Source of the DNA: Nocardia mangyaensis
GTDB taxonomy: Bacteria; Actinomycetota; Actinomycetes; Mycobacteriales; Mycobacteriaceae
Length of the DNA stretch: 64,000 nucleotides
Assembly (NCBI RefSeq): GCF_001886715.1
Contig: NZ_CP018082.1
Span: 1,860,001-1,924,000, forward strand
Direction: 5' to 3'
Shown here: piece by piece, positions 19,466 through 28,936 of the stretch
How positions within the stretch are numbered: position 1 is the first letter of the stretch
Layout of the letters: the number at the start of each line of letters is the position of its first letter
Position numbers and translations under genes: made by a program
The notes under the pieces: model-generated
Told to the model about the DNA's origin: nothing
The model's input: the letters and a program-made list of their open reading frames with translations, nothing else
Database searches by the model: none

Positions 19466-22400
19466 ATGCCGGACACGTTCGTCTGGGACGAGGCCGGAAA
19501 AGAGGAGTTGCGCCAAGCACGGCGACTGGAGCAGGTATCGCTGTTCGCCGAACTCAACCTCGACTACGACGAAATCGTGCGCACCCGCGACCTGCTCGGC
19601 CAGCTGATCCGCGAACACCGGCACCGCCTCGGTTTGCCTCGGTTGCTCGACAGATTTCCGGCGCTGACGGTCACCACGTTGATCGGTCATGCCGGTCTCG
19701 ACTACGAGCAGGGCAAGTACTGGGAGAGTTTCTGGTCCGAACTCGACCTGGCACGTGAGCAGGAATTCGAGAATCTGCTGCGGGCGCGGCTTCCGGTGTA
19801 CCTGCGCAAATTCAGAATGCGGACATTCCCCGATCTCGGGACACAGTACGTCCAGATGATGGCGGTTCACGCCGGTGTTCCGGTGCACTGCCTCGGTGAT
19901 CTGGTCGATGTTGTCGAACAGCACATCGCACAGGGGCGGGATCCCAGCGGGGCCGCGGTCTTCGAGTGGTTGACTCAGCCGGGCCTGGAATATCGCATGA
20001 ACGATCTGGATGTTCCCGTGCGAAACTTCCTGAAGTACGGCGGTGAAGTCGCCGTCGACATCGTGGACCGGATCATCGAGTTCGCCGGGTACACCCGTGA
20101 GCACCCCGACTTCGCGAACGACCTCAATCTGGACACCTCGACCACCGGTATCCCGAGTCTGCTGCTCGATGCCTTGATCGAGCGTTGGGAAGAGCGGCCG
20201 TTCGGTGAGGACGCGGCGCTCGCGAGCCGGGTGCCGCGAGCCCGCCGCCCAGCCCTCACCTACGTCCGCACCGACGATCAGATTGTTGTCGAAGTGCCCT
20301 ATCCGGCCGCGGGCGCCGAGATCCCGTGGCTGGTTTCCTTCGATGGTGAGACCACTACGGTGCAGGCGCGCCGCGGTTGGGGGTTGTCGGCGGGGGAAGT
20401 GCAACCACCGACGCCCGTGCCGGTGTCGCGGCAGGTCAGGGAGGTGGTGCTGCGCCATGAGGAATCCGGACAGCTCTACCGAATCTCGTTGGTGGACAAG
20501 GCCGATCCGCTTCTGCTGTTCGACGAGCAGGGTAGCCACCTGTCGCGTCACGTGGCGCTGCCTCGCGGTGAGGTGATAGCTGTACACCCCGCCCGGGCGA
20601 TCTTGCGTGATGCCCACTCGGGCAGCGAGATCGAACACTCGGGCGAGGCGACACCGGTGGGCTGGCGGGATTGGGTCGCCCGGGTGTACGACCTGACCGA
20701 CACCGACGCCGTGGTGCTCCGCGACGGCGCTCGATGCGGTGTACCGCGGCAGGTTCGGCGGACCGGCTCGGCGCGCCTGGTCCTGCCGGAACCGGTCGAA
20801 GGTGCCTACACCAGGTCGGGGCTGGTCGTCTATGCCGACCGGCCGACCGTGGACCTGCCGCCGCACGCGGTGGAGCCGGTGGAGTGGCGAGTACGGGTCC
20901 GGCATTCGGGCACCGTCGACTGGCTGGCCGACGACATCTGGGAATCCGACACCGAAGCAGTCTCCCTCGATCCGTTCGAAGGGATCGACCCGGGCCTGCT
21001 CGGTTTGTTCGATGTCGTCATCAGCGGACCGCTCGGACAGGACATCCGGCACAGCGTGTTCCTCGCCGAAGGGCTCACCGTCGAGCATGCCGCCGAGTTC
21101 CGAATTCCGGTCCCGGACGGACTGGCGCCGACCAGCGCGATCGTGCTCGCGGAGGCGCCGTTGCGCACCGATCACATCGAGATCGAGTTCGGTGCGTTGG
21201 ACCGCGAAGCGAACGTCGTCGTGACGTCGGGCGCTGACACCGAACGGTTGGTGGTGCGCCCACCCGCAGTCGAGCTACGGGTGGATCCGATCGGATCGAT
21301 TGCCGGCTGGCGAACCGTGGCACCGGTGCTCACCGTGGACGACCTGGCCGAGTACATGATCGTGGCGGCGAAGGTGCCCGGGTCCGTCGAAGTCGACATG
21401 GTGTTGACCGACGAACGCGGCGCGGTCCGGCAGGCAGCATGCCCGAAGACAGCGCGCGACAATGTCTTCCAGATATCGACTCGCGAGTTCGCCGACACGG
21501 CACGGTTGATGCGCAGATCTCGGATCGTGCTGCGCATCGACACCGACGACGGATCGACCACGGAGGTGACCCTCGCCCGGATTCAGCCGCGCAGATTGTG
21601 CACGGCTGTGCGCCTCGAAGGTGCCGACCTCGTCTTCGCCGGGGCGACCGACTCGGATCTGGCGGCCTTCGTCTGGCCGTGCACTGCTCCGTGGCAGGCG
21701 CCGATCCAAGTCGAGTTGGTCGACGGAAAAGCCGCTTTGCCTCGGGAATTCGTCGGCGCGGGTCCGCTGACCGTACAGGTGTTCGTCGATGACCCGTGGT
21801 CGGTGATTTCGGCGCCGGAGCATCCGGACGATACCGCCGACATCGTGGAACAACCCGGCTGGATGCCCGACGACGACCTCGGCCGTGCCGAACTGGCTCG
21901 GTTCCTGGCCGGGGCCGGTGACCTTCCCGGCACGAGCTCGGCCGTGCCAGAGGCGTGGACGGTCTTCGCCGACGCGCGCAGCGGACAGGGATACCGGTCG
22001 ACGGTGCGTTCGGCCTTGCTCGAGGTGCTGCGCGCCGACCCACGCTCCTCAGTAGAAGCACTGGACCGCAGCATCATTCCGCGGACCGAGGTTCCCGCGC
22101 TGCTGATCAGCAGCGGATTGATCGAACGGGATCTGTCGTCGCCGATCCGTTCCGATACCCTCACTGATCCCTGGCTCGGCTGCCTGGTCGGCATCGCCGA
22201 CTTGCCGTATGCCGCACTCCACCTGCGTGATCCGGTGCCGGGCGCGGAATTGCGGGCCGAACTGGTCAATTACGGTGGTGCGCAGCTTCGGGACCTGCTG
22301 ACCGGTGATGCCCGTTGCGCGTACTCCGACATCTTCGACGCGGATACGGTGCCGCTGCACTTCATGCCAGAGGAACAGTTCGCGGCGCTGAAGCAAGCTT

Positions 22401-22849
22401 GCGAAATCGTGCCCGCCGCGCTGCTCGACGCCGATACTCGCCGCAGCGCGGTGTTCGAAGCCTTCGCCCAACGGCGTTGCTGGCAGGACGACCCGGCTCG
22501 GGCGACGATGACCATGCAGTCGGCGGAGCTGATGCCACTGCTGCGCAGGGCGTCGCCGGCGCTGTACGACGTGGTCAAGGCCCGGAATGAAGTCCTGACA
22601 GGTGCTGACACGACCCAGTTCCCATGGTTGCTGGTATCGATGCAATCGCTGCTGTTCGCCGCGGTTGCCCGGCTGAGCGCGCGATCGATGCTCCATGGCT
22701 GGTCGATGCCTGCGCCGATGCGCGAATCCTGGGCGCAGTTGGCTCAGCTCTGTCCCGCGCTGGTGTGCACCGACGTGCTCATCGCCGACGCCCTCGCGTC
22801 CTACGCGGTGCACCAAGACCTCGTCAACAAGATCGGAGAACCACGGTGA
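19466..22849 (+). CDS. Large uncharacterised protein, candidate DruH (Druantia type III)
   Basis: A 1127-aa protein with GGAGG four bases before ATG 19466. I recognise no catalytic motif. The first 200 residues are helical and charged, the middle (about 250-800) is rich in short beta strands like stacked immunoglobulin-like modules, and the end is helical again. No signal peptide or membrane segment is visible. It is coupled to the DEAH/DUF1998 helicase by a four-base GTGA overlap, so the two are made together. A giant unknown protein directly before a DUF1998 helicase is the arrangement of Druantia type III, DruH-DruE; the match is by layout and size, not by sequence comparison. It may be a scaffold or a sensor. 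Confidence 0.6.
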   Translation: MPDTFVWDEAGKEELRQARRLEQVSLFAELNLDYDEIVRTRDLLGQLIREHRHRLGLPRLLDRFPALTVTTLIGHAGLDYEQGKYWESFWSELDLAREQEFENLLRARLPVYLRKFRMRTFPDLGTQYVQMMAVHAGVPVHCLGDLVDVVEQHIAQGRDPSGAAVFEWLTQPGLEYRMNDLDVPVRNFLKYGGEVAVDIVDRIIEFAGYTREHPDFANDLNLDTSTTGIPSLLLDALIERWEERPFGEDAALASRVPRARRPALTYVRTDDQIVVEVPYPAAGAEIPWLVSFDGETTTVQARRGWGLSAGEVQPPTPVPVSRQVREVVLRHEESGQLYRISLVDKADPLLLFDEQGSHLSRHVALPRGEVIAVHPARAILRDAHSGSEIEHSGEATPVGWRDWVARVYDLTDTDAVVLRDGARCGVPRQVRRTGSARLVLPEPVEGAYTRSGLVVYADRPTVDLPPHAVEPVEWRVRVRHSGTVDWLADDIWESDTEAVSLDPFEGIDPGLLGLFDVVISGPLGQDIRHSVFLAEGLTVEHAAEFRIPVPDGLAPTSAIVLAEAPLRTDHIEIEFGALDREANVVVTSGADTERLVVRPPAVELRVDPIGSIAGWRTVAPVLTVDDLAEYMIVAAKVPGSVEVDMVLTDERGAVRQAACPKTARDNVFQISTREFADTARLMRRSRIVLRIDTDDGSTTEVTLARIQPRRLCTAVRLEGADLVFAGATDSDLAAFVWPCTAPWQAPIQVELVDGKAALPREFVGAGPLTVQVFVDDPWSVISAPEHPDDTADIVEQPGWMPDDDLGRAELARFLAGAGDLPGTSSAVPEAWTVFADARSGQGYRSTVRSALLEVLRADPRSSVEALDRSIIPRTEVPALLISSGLIERDLSSPIRSDTLTDPWLGCLVGIADLPYAALHLRDPVPGAELRAELVNYGGAQLRDLLTGDARCAYSDIFDADTVPLHFMPEEQFAALKQACEIVPAALLDADTRRSAVFEAFAQRRCWQDDPARATMTMQSAELMPLLRRASPALYDVVKARNEVLTGADTTQFPWLLVSMQSLLFAAVARLSARSMLHGWSMPAPMRESWAQLAQLCPALVCTDVLIADALASYAVHQDLVNKIGEPR

Positions 22850-25800
22850 CCGAGCGGCTCGATCCCCTCGCGGCCGGCGCAGACATCGAGGCCGGTTACA
22901 AGAGGTACCTGAAAACACTACTGGCGCCGCGTGATCCCGCCCTGGCGACAGCGTTCGACCGAGCCGTGGACAAAACTTCCTTGCTCGTCAAAGGGCCGTT
23001 GCTCGAGCTCACCCCGCCCTATGCGGCCGGTGCCACACTGCGGTCGCTGATCACCGAGGGTGTCCTGCACCCGGGATTCTCCGAGTTCGCCGCGACCATC
23101 GGGCTGGACCGGCCGTTGTATCGGCACCAGGAGACCGCGGTGCGCAAGGCCGTCGCTGGTCGGAATCTGGTGGTGAGCACGGGAACCGGTTCCGGTAAGA
23201 CCGAGAGCTTCCTGCTGCCGATTCTCAACGAGCTGGTCGCCCAGAAGGCTGCTGGCACGCTAGGCCCTGGTGTGCGGGCACTGCTGCTGTATCCGATGAA
23301 TGCGCTGGCCAACGACCAGCTGAAGCGATTGCGCCAGATCCTTTCTGCCACACCGGACATCACCTTCGGTCGATACACCGGTGAGACCAAGCAGCGCCGT
23401 GCCGACGCCGAAGCGGCATATCGGTCGATGTTCCCCGGCACCGAACGACTGCCGAATGAGCAGCTCAGCCGCGAGGAAATGTGGGAGTCCCCGCCGAACA
23501 TCTTGCTCACCAACTATGCGATGCTCGAATATCTGCTGCTGCGTCCGCGTGACATCGAGCTGTTCGACGGAAGACACTCGGGAACTTGGCGCTTCATCGC
23601 CCTCGATGAAGCACATGTCTATGACGGTGCGCAGGGCAGCGAGGTAGGGCTGCTGTTGCGCCGGTTGCGTGACCGCGTCGCCGGTGACCTCCCGCTGCAG
23701 TGCATCGCGACCTCGGCATCGTTGTCGGGCAGCACCGACGACAAACAGGGGGCCGAAGCCACTGCCTTCGCACAGAAACTGTTCGACGCGCCGTTCGAGT
23801 TCGTCGATGGTGACCCCGCGCGCCAGGACCTGGTGACCGCGACGCGGATGCCGCGCAGGCCCGAACCCACCTGGCAACTCGACGACGACAAATTGATGCT
23901 GCTGGCCGAGCCCGACGCGGACCTGAACTGGGTCGGTTCGAACACACCGTCCGGCGACGTCGCCGATGCTCTCCATGCCGAGCGTCGTACTGCCGAGCTC
24001 AAGAAGCACGCGGGACCGGGCCCCAAGAGCGTGGCCCATCTGGCGGCGAAGATGTGGCCCGACGACGCTCTGGCCGTGACCAAACTGGAAGCGCTGGTCG
24101 CGCTGGGCTCGAAAGTAACCGGCCGAGACGGCAATCCGGTGCTCTCCGCGCGCTACCACCTGTTTGTCCGCGCCACCGAGGGCGCCTATGTGAGCTTCAC
24201 CGACACCGGACCTTCGGTGTTGCTCGGACGGCACGAGATCGATCCGGCGACCGGACGGGCAGTATTCGAGTTCGGCACCTGTCAGCGATGCGGCGCCGTT
24301 CATCTTGCCGGACAACCCGAGTTCGACGGTGTCCGTGAGTACTTCCGTCCCGCCAAACGGGATTCCAAGGTGAAGTGGCTGGTGCTCACCGACAACGAGA
24401 CGGCCGATCTTGTCGACGAAGATGACGCCACGCTCGACGAAGACAGTGGTCCGGGTCGGGGAACAGGTACCCGGGCACTGTGTGCGGGCTGTGGGAAGCT
24501 CGACGGGGGCTTGGGATCCTGCGGGGCCGACTGCCCGGGCGGGCCGGTGCTGCGTGTGCGTGAACATCGGCTGGCGCAACGCATCATGAGCAAGTGCACC
24601 GAGTGCGGAGCGCTGTCCCGGCAGGTGATCCGACGGTTGCGTACCGACACGAATGCCGCACCGGCGGTGATCACCACCGCGCTGTATCAGAACTTGCCAC
24701 CGGCCGAGGACGAGACAGCGGGGAACGTCGGTGGGGGACGCAAGCTCCTGATGTTCTCCGACTCGCGGCAACAGGCCGCGTTCGCCGCGCCCTATCTCGA
24801 ACAGACCTATGGTCGGATGCTCGAGCGCCGGTACCTCGCGGAGGTACTGGCGCTGTCGAAGAACTCCGGTGAATTGCTCTGTCCGGAAGATCTCGCCGCC
24901 GGTGCGCGAGGAGTAGCGGTCCGCGCCGAGCACTTCGACGAGCGGGCCACGAGTACCACGCTCAAACGGGCCGTCAACCCGTGGGTGATGGCCGAGCTCA
25001 TGGCCATGGACCAGCGGTTGTCCCTCGAAGGCCTCGGGCTGATGTCGGTCGGGTTGTTCCGGCCACGGAAGGCGAAGATACCGGCCGGATTCGCCAAGAT
25101 CGGGCTGACCGAAGAGGAATTCTGGGGTCTGCTCGACGAGCTCGTGAAGACCATCCGGCTCCAGGGCGCGATGAATCTGCTGCCCGAAGTCGACATCAAA
25201 GAACCGATTTTCGAGCCGCGAGCGAGTCAGATCAGGGTTCGTTCCCGGAGTTCCGACCGGGACCGCCGCATCATCAGCTGGCTGCCGGGCGGCAAGCCTG
25301 GCACAACGAACAACCGGATTCTGTTCCTGCGCAAGGTGCTGGCCGCAGTTGGTGCGTCGGCCGATGCCGAGCTGGTTCTCGACGGCTGCTGGAAGTTCCT
25401 GCTGGAGCACCGCTTGCTCGCCGAAGAGAACGACCGGATCGCCGGTGTGCTCTACCAGCTCGACCAGGAACAGCTGCGAATTCGTCCCGGTGCCGACTGC
25501 GAGTGGTTCCAGTGCAGCGCGTGCCGTCGTTTGACCACGCACAATATTCGCGAACTGTGTCCGCAGGGCAACTGCGACGGCAGGCTGACGACGTTCACCT
25601 TGCCACCGCTGGGTGCCGACACCAACCATTACCGCACGGCCTACCGCACGCTGGCCATGTTGCCGCTGTCGGCGCGCGAGCACACCGCGCAATGGGAAGC
25701 GACCGCGGCAGCGGAAGTACAGCGCGAGTTCGTTTCCGGCGAGGTCAATGTCCTGTCGTGCTCGACGACCTTCGAGCTCGGTGTGGACGTGGGTGATCTC

Positions 25801-27786
25801 CAGTCGGTGATGCTGCGCAACATGCCGCCCAAAACCGCGAACTATGTGCAGCGAGCGGGCCGCGCGGGTCGTCGCGCCGCCTCGGCCGCGCTGGTGGTGA
25901 CCTATGCCAAGCGCAGCTCACACGACCTGTCGAAGTTCCAGAACCCGGAATCCATGATCGCGGGGCGGATGCGGATTCCGTGGATTCCCATCGAGAACGA
26001 CAGGATCGGGCGCAGGCACGCGCATTCGATCGCCTTGGCGGCCTATTTCCGCCACTGCTATGACCGGGGCGGCGAAGAATGGCGTACTGCTGGACAATTC
26101 TTCACACCCGTTGAGAACACACAGCACTCCGCGGCCTCGCGTGTCCGGGAATTCCTCACTCCGGTTCCGGATGCTGTGCGGGCCTCATTGCATGCTGCGC
26201 TCCCGGCGAGGATCCAGCGCGAGATCGGCGTCGAGGACAGTGCGTGGGTCGCGCACCTGTGTGACCAGCTGGCTGATGCCGAGAACGATATCCGCTCCGA
26301 TATCGCGACGTTTCAGGAGCTGATCGACCAAGCCGTACGGGAAGGCCGGCTCGACCTGGGGGCGCGACTGCAGAAGACACTGCGCACGATCAGTGACCGC
26401 CAGCTGCTCGGCTACTTGGCCAACAAGAACGTGCTGCCGAAATATGGGTTCCCGGTGGATACCGTGGAACTGCGGACCTCGCACTGCGAGGGCAGTATCG
26501 GTGCCAGGCTGGAGCTGTCCCGAGATCTCGGGCAGGCAATCTACGATTACGCGCCCGGCAATCAGGTGGTGGCAGGCGGGAAGCTGTGGACTTCACGCGG
26601 CCTGCACAAGTTGCCGAAGCGAGAGCTCGAGTCGCTTCAGTACCGAGTGTGCAAGGAGTGCAACCACTTCGAGTCCGGACATGTGCTCGACGAGTCGGTC
26701 TGCCGGAACTGCGGCACCGAGTTCGGACCTGCCAAGCGATGCGTGCTACCCGAATTCGGATTCGTGGCGGACCGCAAGCCCGAGGACGTGAAGTCCGAGC
26801 CGCCTCGGCGGGCGTGGTTCGGCGCCAGCTATGTGGAGACCATCGGCGAAGCGGTCGAACTGCCGCCGTGGCGATCGGACACCGGGGTCGAGGTACGCGC
26901 GCGCTCCGGCACCCGGGCCAGGCTCGCGGTGATCGGCGAAGGATCGGGCGCAGGCTTTGTGCTCTGCACGTGGTGTGGCTGGGCGGACCCGATCGGCCCG
27001 AACCGCAGCAAGGCCAAATCCCATCATCGTCCCGCGACGGGAAGCGAGTGTTCCGGACCGCTGGAGGTGGTTTCGCTGGCGCATCGCTACGAGACCGACG
27101 TCGCCGAGATCACCTTCTCCTCCGAATTCACCTACACGCCCGAAGCCGAAGCGCGGTGGTTGTCGGTGCTGTATGCGTTGCTCGAGGGGGCTTCCGAAGC
27201 GCTCGAGATCAGCCGCGATGACATCGACGGCACGCTGTCGTGGAGTGTCGACGGGCGACGCAGCATCGTACTGTTCGATACCGTTCCGGCAGGGGCGGGC
27301 GCGTCGAAGCAGATCGCAGCTGAACTCGATCGGGTCCTGCGTGTCGCCGCGGGGCGGGTGGCCGATTGCGATTGTGGTCCAGAGACCTCGTGCTATGGAT
27401 GCCTACGCTCGTTTCGCAATGAGCGCCACCACGACAGTTTGTCCCGGGCCGGTGCGCTGGCGATATTCGACGGTCTCGGTCTCCCCGACGCCGACCCTCG
27501 TGCGGCTGTCGCGCGCTGGGACTCGGAGTCGGTGGGGGTATCCGACGCTGTCCGGATACTGCTCGATGAGCTCGACAAGGCAGGGGTGCCGCAACCTCAG
27601 ATCGGGATCGAGGAAGGTCGTCATTATTGGCCGGTCGAACTCGCATGGCCCACGGAGAAGGTCGTCGTTGTCGAAGGCCTGGACGATGACCGCGATTCAG
27701 GCCTGAACGAAGACGGCTACCAGGTGATTCCGGTCGAGGCGTCCGATGTCGCACGGCGGGTCGGCGCGCTGTTCACGGCGCGGTGA
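22846..27786 (+). CDS. DEAH-box helicase with zinc fingers and C-terminal DUF1998, DruE-like
   Basis: A 1646-aa SF2 helicase of the YprA/MrfA-like group. Visible are STGTGSGKTES (K118), LDEAH (D254), ATSASLSG, then cysteine clusters CQRCG, CAGCG and CTECG, the second RecA lobe with TTFELGVDVGDL and QRAGRAGRR (from 1002), more zinc knuckles (CKECNHFE, CRNCGTE), and DUF1998 with C1508, C1510, C1516 and C1519 in the CDCGPETSCYGC pattern. The start is GTG 22846, overlapping the previous stop by four bases, with GGAG seven bases upstream; the longer ORF from 22624 lies inside the previous gene. In DISARM the helicase and DUF1998 parts are separate (DrmA, DrmB); here they are one chain, as in DruE of Druantia. 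It probably unwinds or translocates on invading DNA. Confidence 0.85.
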   Translation: MTERLDPLAAGADIEAGYKRYLKTLLAPRDPALATAFDRAVDKTSLLVKGPLLELTPPYAAGATLRSLITEGVLHPGFSEFAATIGLDRPLYRHQETAVRKAVAGRNLVVSTGTGSGKTESFLLPILNELVAQKAAGTLGPGVRALLLYPMNALANDQLKRLRQILSATPDITFGRYTGETKQRRADAEAAYRSMFPGTERLPNEQLSREEMWESPPNILLTNYAMLEYLLLRPRDIELFDGRHSGTWRFIALDEAHVYDGAQGSEVGLLLRRLRDRVAGDLPLQCIATSASLSGSTDDKQGAEATAFAQKLFDAPFEFVDGDPARQDLVTATRMPRRPEPTWQLDDDKLMLLAEPDADLNWVGSNTPSGDVADALHAERRTAELKKHAGPGPKSVAHLAAKMWPDDALAVTKLEALVALGSKVTGRDGNPVLSARYHLFVRATEGAYVSFTDTGPSVLLGRHEIDPATGRAVFEFGTCQRCGAVHLAGQPEFDGVREYFRPAKRDSKVKWLVLTDNETADLVDEDDATLDEDSGPGRGTGTRALCAGCGKLDGGLGSCGADCPGGPVLRVREHRLAQRIMSKCTECGALSRQVIRRLRTDTNAAPAVITTALYQNLPPAEDETAGNVGGGRKLLMFSDSRQQAAFAAPYLEQTYGRMLERRYLAEVLALSKNSGELLCPEDLAAGARGVAVRAEHFDERATSTTLKRAVNPWVMAELMAMDQRLSLEGLGLMSVGLFRPRKAKIPAGFAKIGLTEEEFWGLLDELVKTIRLQGAMNLLPEVDIKEPIFEPRASQIRVRSRSSDRDRRIISWLPGGKPGTTNNRILFLRKVLAAVGASADAELVLDGCWKFLLEHRLLAEENDRIAGVLYQLDQEQLRIRPGADCEWFQCSACRRLTTHNIRELCPQGNCDGRLTTFTLPPLGADTNHYRTAYRTLAMLPLSAREHTAQWEATAAAEVQREFVSGEVNVLSCSTTFELGVDVGDLQSVMLRNMPPKTANYVQRAGRAGRRAASAALVVTYAKRSSHDLSKFQNPESMIAGRMRIPWIPIENDRIGRRHAHSIALAAYFRHCYDRGGEEWRTAGQFFTPVENTQHSAASRVREFLTPVPDAVRASLHAALPARIQREIGVEDSAWVAHLCDQLADAENDIRSDIATFQELIDQAVREGRLDLGARLQKTLRTISDRQLLGYLANKNVLPKYGFPVDTVELRTSHCEGSIGARLELSRDLGQAIYDYAPGNQVVAGGKLWTSRGLHKLPKRELESLQYRVCKECNHFESGHVLDESVCRNCGTEFGPAKRCVLPEFGFVADRKPEDVKSEPPRRAWFGASYVETIGEAVELPPWRSDTGVEVRARSGTRARLAVIGEGSGAGFVLCTWCGWADPIGPNRSKAKSHHRPATGSECSGPLEVVSLAHRYETDVAEITFSSEFTYTPEAEARWLSVLYALLEGASEALEISRDDIDGTLSWSVDGRRSIVLFDTVPAGAGASKQIAAELDRVLRVAAGRVADCDCGPETSCYGCLRSFRNERHHDSLSRAGALAIFDGLGLPDADPRAAVARWDSESVGVSDAVRILLDELDKAGVPQPQIGIEEGRHYWPVELAWPTEKVVVVEGLDDDRDSGLNEDGYQVIPVEASDVARRVGALFTAR

Positions 27787-28167
27787 AGGGCCCTTTCTGC
27801 TGACTGCGCCCACCGCGAAAGGCCAGGTGGTCGGGACCGGTTTTCCAACCCCAGGTACCACCAGCGTCGAGCTGTCGGGCCAGTCACGGGTCGAGGTCTC
27901 GACCGGCGGAGTTGTCCGAGGACGAGGTGCGTCGTACCCGGGCCGCGATCCGTGCTGCCGGTTCACAGTCTGGACAGCGACGTGATCCGCAACACGTTCG
28001 CGCGGCCGTTTCGGCTCTCGAGCGGCGCGAACAGCTGGCGGTGTCGATCCCATCGATTCGCGTCCCGGGCTGGTCGGCTGACAGGATCAGCGCCGCAGTG
28101 TGGGCGAGGTGGCTGCGGATCGCAGCGCACCCGCTCGGGTAGAGATCGTGGGAAAGGAACGTCGGGG
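27787..28167 (+). other. Gap at the right edge of the defence island
   Basis: About 380 bp without a convincing gene. A TTG-started frame (27912-28142, 76 aa) opens with a helical LSEDEVRRTRAAIRAAG but lacks a ribosome site and a recognisable family; it could be the remnant of a small gene. No attachment site or integrase was seen. The end probably carries the promoter of the following gene. Confidence 0.4.
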
Positions 28168-28860
28168 TTGGCGACGGATGTGCGAGCCGAGGTGGAGTCC
28201 TTCCTTCTCGGAGACCGGTTCGCCTGTCTGGCGGGTCGCTCCGCCTGGCGTCAGGGCGGTATCACTCATGGCCATTACGACGTCATGGGCGGCGAGGAGT
28301 CGGCGCGGCTGCTGGCCGCGGATCTCGCGGAGTTCGTTGACGGCGCCGACTGGGGCTCTCGCAAGTTCACCAGCTTCATCGCGACCTTCGAGCAGCCTCG
28401 CGGTGTGGACGAGCTGCGCTTCGAAGAGCTGTTGTGGCAGCACCTGCAGCTGTTGCACGAGGCGGACGCGGACCGGTTCGCCTGGGCGGCCGGATGTTCG
28501 TCGGATCCGCGGTCCGGTGAGTTCAAGTACAGCGTGGCGGGGCATCCGTTCTTCGTGATCGGCTTGCACGAGACACATCGGCGGGTCGGCCGCCGTCCGC
28601 CGTTTCCGATGCTGGCGTTCAATTCCCACGAGCAGTTCGCGCGGATCAAGGCCGACGGGATGTGGGATCGGCTGGCAGACAAGATCCGTAAGCAGGACAT
28701 CATGCTGCAGGGTGACATCAACCCGAATCTGATGGAGTACGAGACGCTGTCCGAAGCGCGCCGCTACTCCGGTCGCCCCAAGCCCGCGGATTGGCAATGC
28801 CCGTTCAGCGCCCGTGCCGCGGCGGCCGAGGGTGCGCTGTCAGGTGCTCGGCACGTCTGA
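28168..28860 (+). CDS. YqcI/YcgG (GntA-like) family protein, possible haem-dependent guanidine N-hydroxylase
   Basis: A 230-aa cytoplasmic protein from TTG 28168, with AAAGGA nine bases upstream; no ATG or GTG in frame fits better. The family signature is clear: HPFFVIGLHETHRR, then FNSHEQF, the IRKQDIMLQGDINPNL segment and the C-terminal SEARRYSGR. GntA of this family hydroxylates the guanidine of enduracididine-type precursors in guanitoxin biosynthesis using haem; most homologues, including those in genomes with no guanitoxin cluster, have unknown substrates. No amino-acid-modifying partner is next to it here. It lies just outside the defence island and overlaps nothing certain. Confidence 0.8.
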   Translation: MATDVRAEVESFLLGDRFACLAGRSAWRQGGITHGHYDVMGGEESARLLAADLAEFVDGADWGSRKFTSFIATFEQPRGVDELRFEELLWQHLQLLHEADADRFAWAAGCSSDPRSGEFKYSVAGHPFFVIGLHETHRRVGRRPPFPMLAFNSHEQFARIKADGMWDRLADKIRKQDIMLQGDINPNLMEYETLSEARRYSGRPKPADWQCPFSARAAAAEGALSGARHV

Positions 28861-28936
28861 CCGCCCGGTCGCCGTGGCGGTGACACGCCCCGGATTCTCG
28901 GGGCTGGACGCCGTTGTCACGAACGGCGATAGTCCA

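Noticed and set aside
19064..21175. Antisense ORF of 703 aa opposite the 1127-aa protein
   Set aside because: No domain or ribosome site; overlaps two well-supported genes.
23260..25692. Antisense ORF of 810 aa inside the DUF1998 helicase gene
   Set aside because: Shadow of the helicase; composition atypical of protein.
27787..27830. Possible terminator after the DUF1998 helicase (GGCCCTTT and AAAGGCC)
   Set aside because: The arms pair imperfectly over a long loop; too weak to call.
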